A DNA stretch of 64,000 bases from Acetivibrio thermocellus ATCC 27405 (lineage in GTDB: Bacteria; Bacillota; Clostridia; Acetivibrionales; Acetivibrionaceae): the NCBI RefSeq assembly GCF_000015865.1, contig NC_009012.1:3527081-3591080 (forward strand), read 5' to 3'. A program made the position numbers and the translations under genes. Each line of letters begins with the position of its first letter. Positions within the stretch are counted from its first letter, which is position 1. This document shows, piece after piece, positions 63,661-64,000 of the stretch. A model generated the notes under the pieces. It was not told the origin of the DNA. It saw only the letters and a list, made by a program, of their open reading frames with translations, and made no database searches.

Positions 63661-64000
63661 ATGTCTACAGAAAAGAATAGTATGCTACGGGTAAGGCTTA
63701 CACAAAGGCAGTCGGATGAGTTGGATGCTATTATTGATGAGCTTCAAGCACAAATGCCGGAAGCAAGTGTTACCACATCAAGCATAGCAAGATACGCTCT
63801 GGAGAAGTATGTGAGCGACCATATTGCCAAGCGTGATGGTACCAAGATTTTCATTGAAATCAACACTGCAGATGCCACAGAAGAGGACATAAAGAATCTC
63901 TACGACCTTCTTTCCAGGCTGTTTGACGAAACAAAGGAGAATTACTCACCAATGGTTCACTATATGGTTGGAGAGATTTTAGAGCCTGTGATGATGAAGA
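63661..64000 (+). CDS. Ribbon-helix-helix-like small regulator, 3' end beyond window
   Basis: The first 113 codons are visible. MLRVRLTQRQSDELDAIID followed by TTSSIARYALEKYV fits a ribbon-helix-helix DNA-binding N-terminus, as found in small regulators and mobilisation-type proteins. A second part (KIFIEINTADATEEDIKNL) looks like a separate alpha/beta domain. AGGAGG is five to ten bases before ATG 63661 and a good promoter lies upstream. Possible targets and role unknown. Confidence 0.65.
   Translation, partial: MSTEKNSMLRVRLTQRQSDELDAIIDELQAQMPEASVTTSSIARYALEKYVSDHIAKRDGTKIFIEINTADATEEDIKNLYDLLSRLFDETKENYSPMVHYMVGEILEPVMMK

Overview
The window looks like a chromosomal segment of a low-GC, cellulolytic, anaerobic Clostridium-like Firmicute, most likely Acetivibrio (Clostridium) thermocellus or a close relative. 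The main clues are a secreted GH30 xylanase with a CBM6 and a type I dockerin (a cellulosome subunit), a complete Ech-type energy-converting [NiFe] hydrogenase with its hyp maturation genes, many strong GGAGG ribosome binding sites, and AT-rich spacers. No rRNA, tRNA or CRISPR array was seen.

Layout. 1-5.5 kb: end of a flavoprotein with [2Fe-2S] and [4Fe-4S] clusters, a LysM wall protein, a tandem pair of LysM-L,D-transpeptidases (one lacking its catalytic Cys) and a superoxide dismutase. 5.6-7.9 kb: a gene graveyard of a frameshifted lipoprotein, a broken YycI-like gene, a decayed pre-toxin membrane segment, an orphan immunity-like gene and short fragments. 8.0-9.9 kb: the cellulosomal xylanase. 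10.1-20.9 kb (minus strand): echABCDEF-hypABFCDE, read from one visible promoter near 21.0 kb. 21.2-25.2 kb: an unlisted 52-aa gene, a GreA/B-like factor, citrate synthase and a PLP decarboxylase. 25.7-34.6 kb: cheW and two chemoreceptors, small zinc-ribbon membrane proteins, a DUF2752 protein and phosphoglycerate dehydrogenase. 34.6-47.5 kb: nitroreductase, a frameshifted secreted protein, an FtsK/SpoIIIE translocase, a ferritin-like protein, a UbiA prenyltransferase, a pseudo-rhomboid, a free-standing P-type ATPase nucleotide-binding domain, DUF975, an FHA-FtsW-PBP cell-wall operon and RadC. 47.5-48.1 kb: a non-coding stretch of imperfect hairpin repeats. 48.1-49.9 kb: a TPR membrane protein.

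50.2-63.6 kb: one very large polymorphic-toxin locus. A signal peptide/PT-linker/Fn3/beta-repeat surface region has been broken by a frameshift and by an IS256-family element. Beyond the element follow Kelch repeats, an SH3-like domain, a long YD-repeat (RHS) shell, an RHS core motif and an unrecognised C-terminal domain with an HExxE motif. A candidate immunity gene overlaps its stop codon. The terminator after the immunity gene closely resembles the one that closes the graveyard at 7.6 kb, which links the two regions as toxin/immunity islands. The window ends in a ribbon-helix-helix-like gene with a clear promoter.

How the genes fit together: the Ech and Hyp products form a membrane ferredoxin-dependent hydrogenase and its NiFe-cofactor assembly line, fitting a fermentative H2-producing lifestyle beside xylan degradation. 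The left-edge flavoprotein also belongs to electron transfer. The LysM/LDT, FtsW/PBP/FHA and FtsK genes serve cell-wall synthesis and division. The Rhs locus is for contact-dependent competition and is partly decayed.
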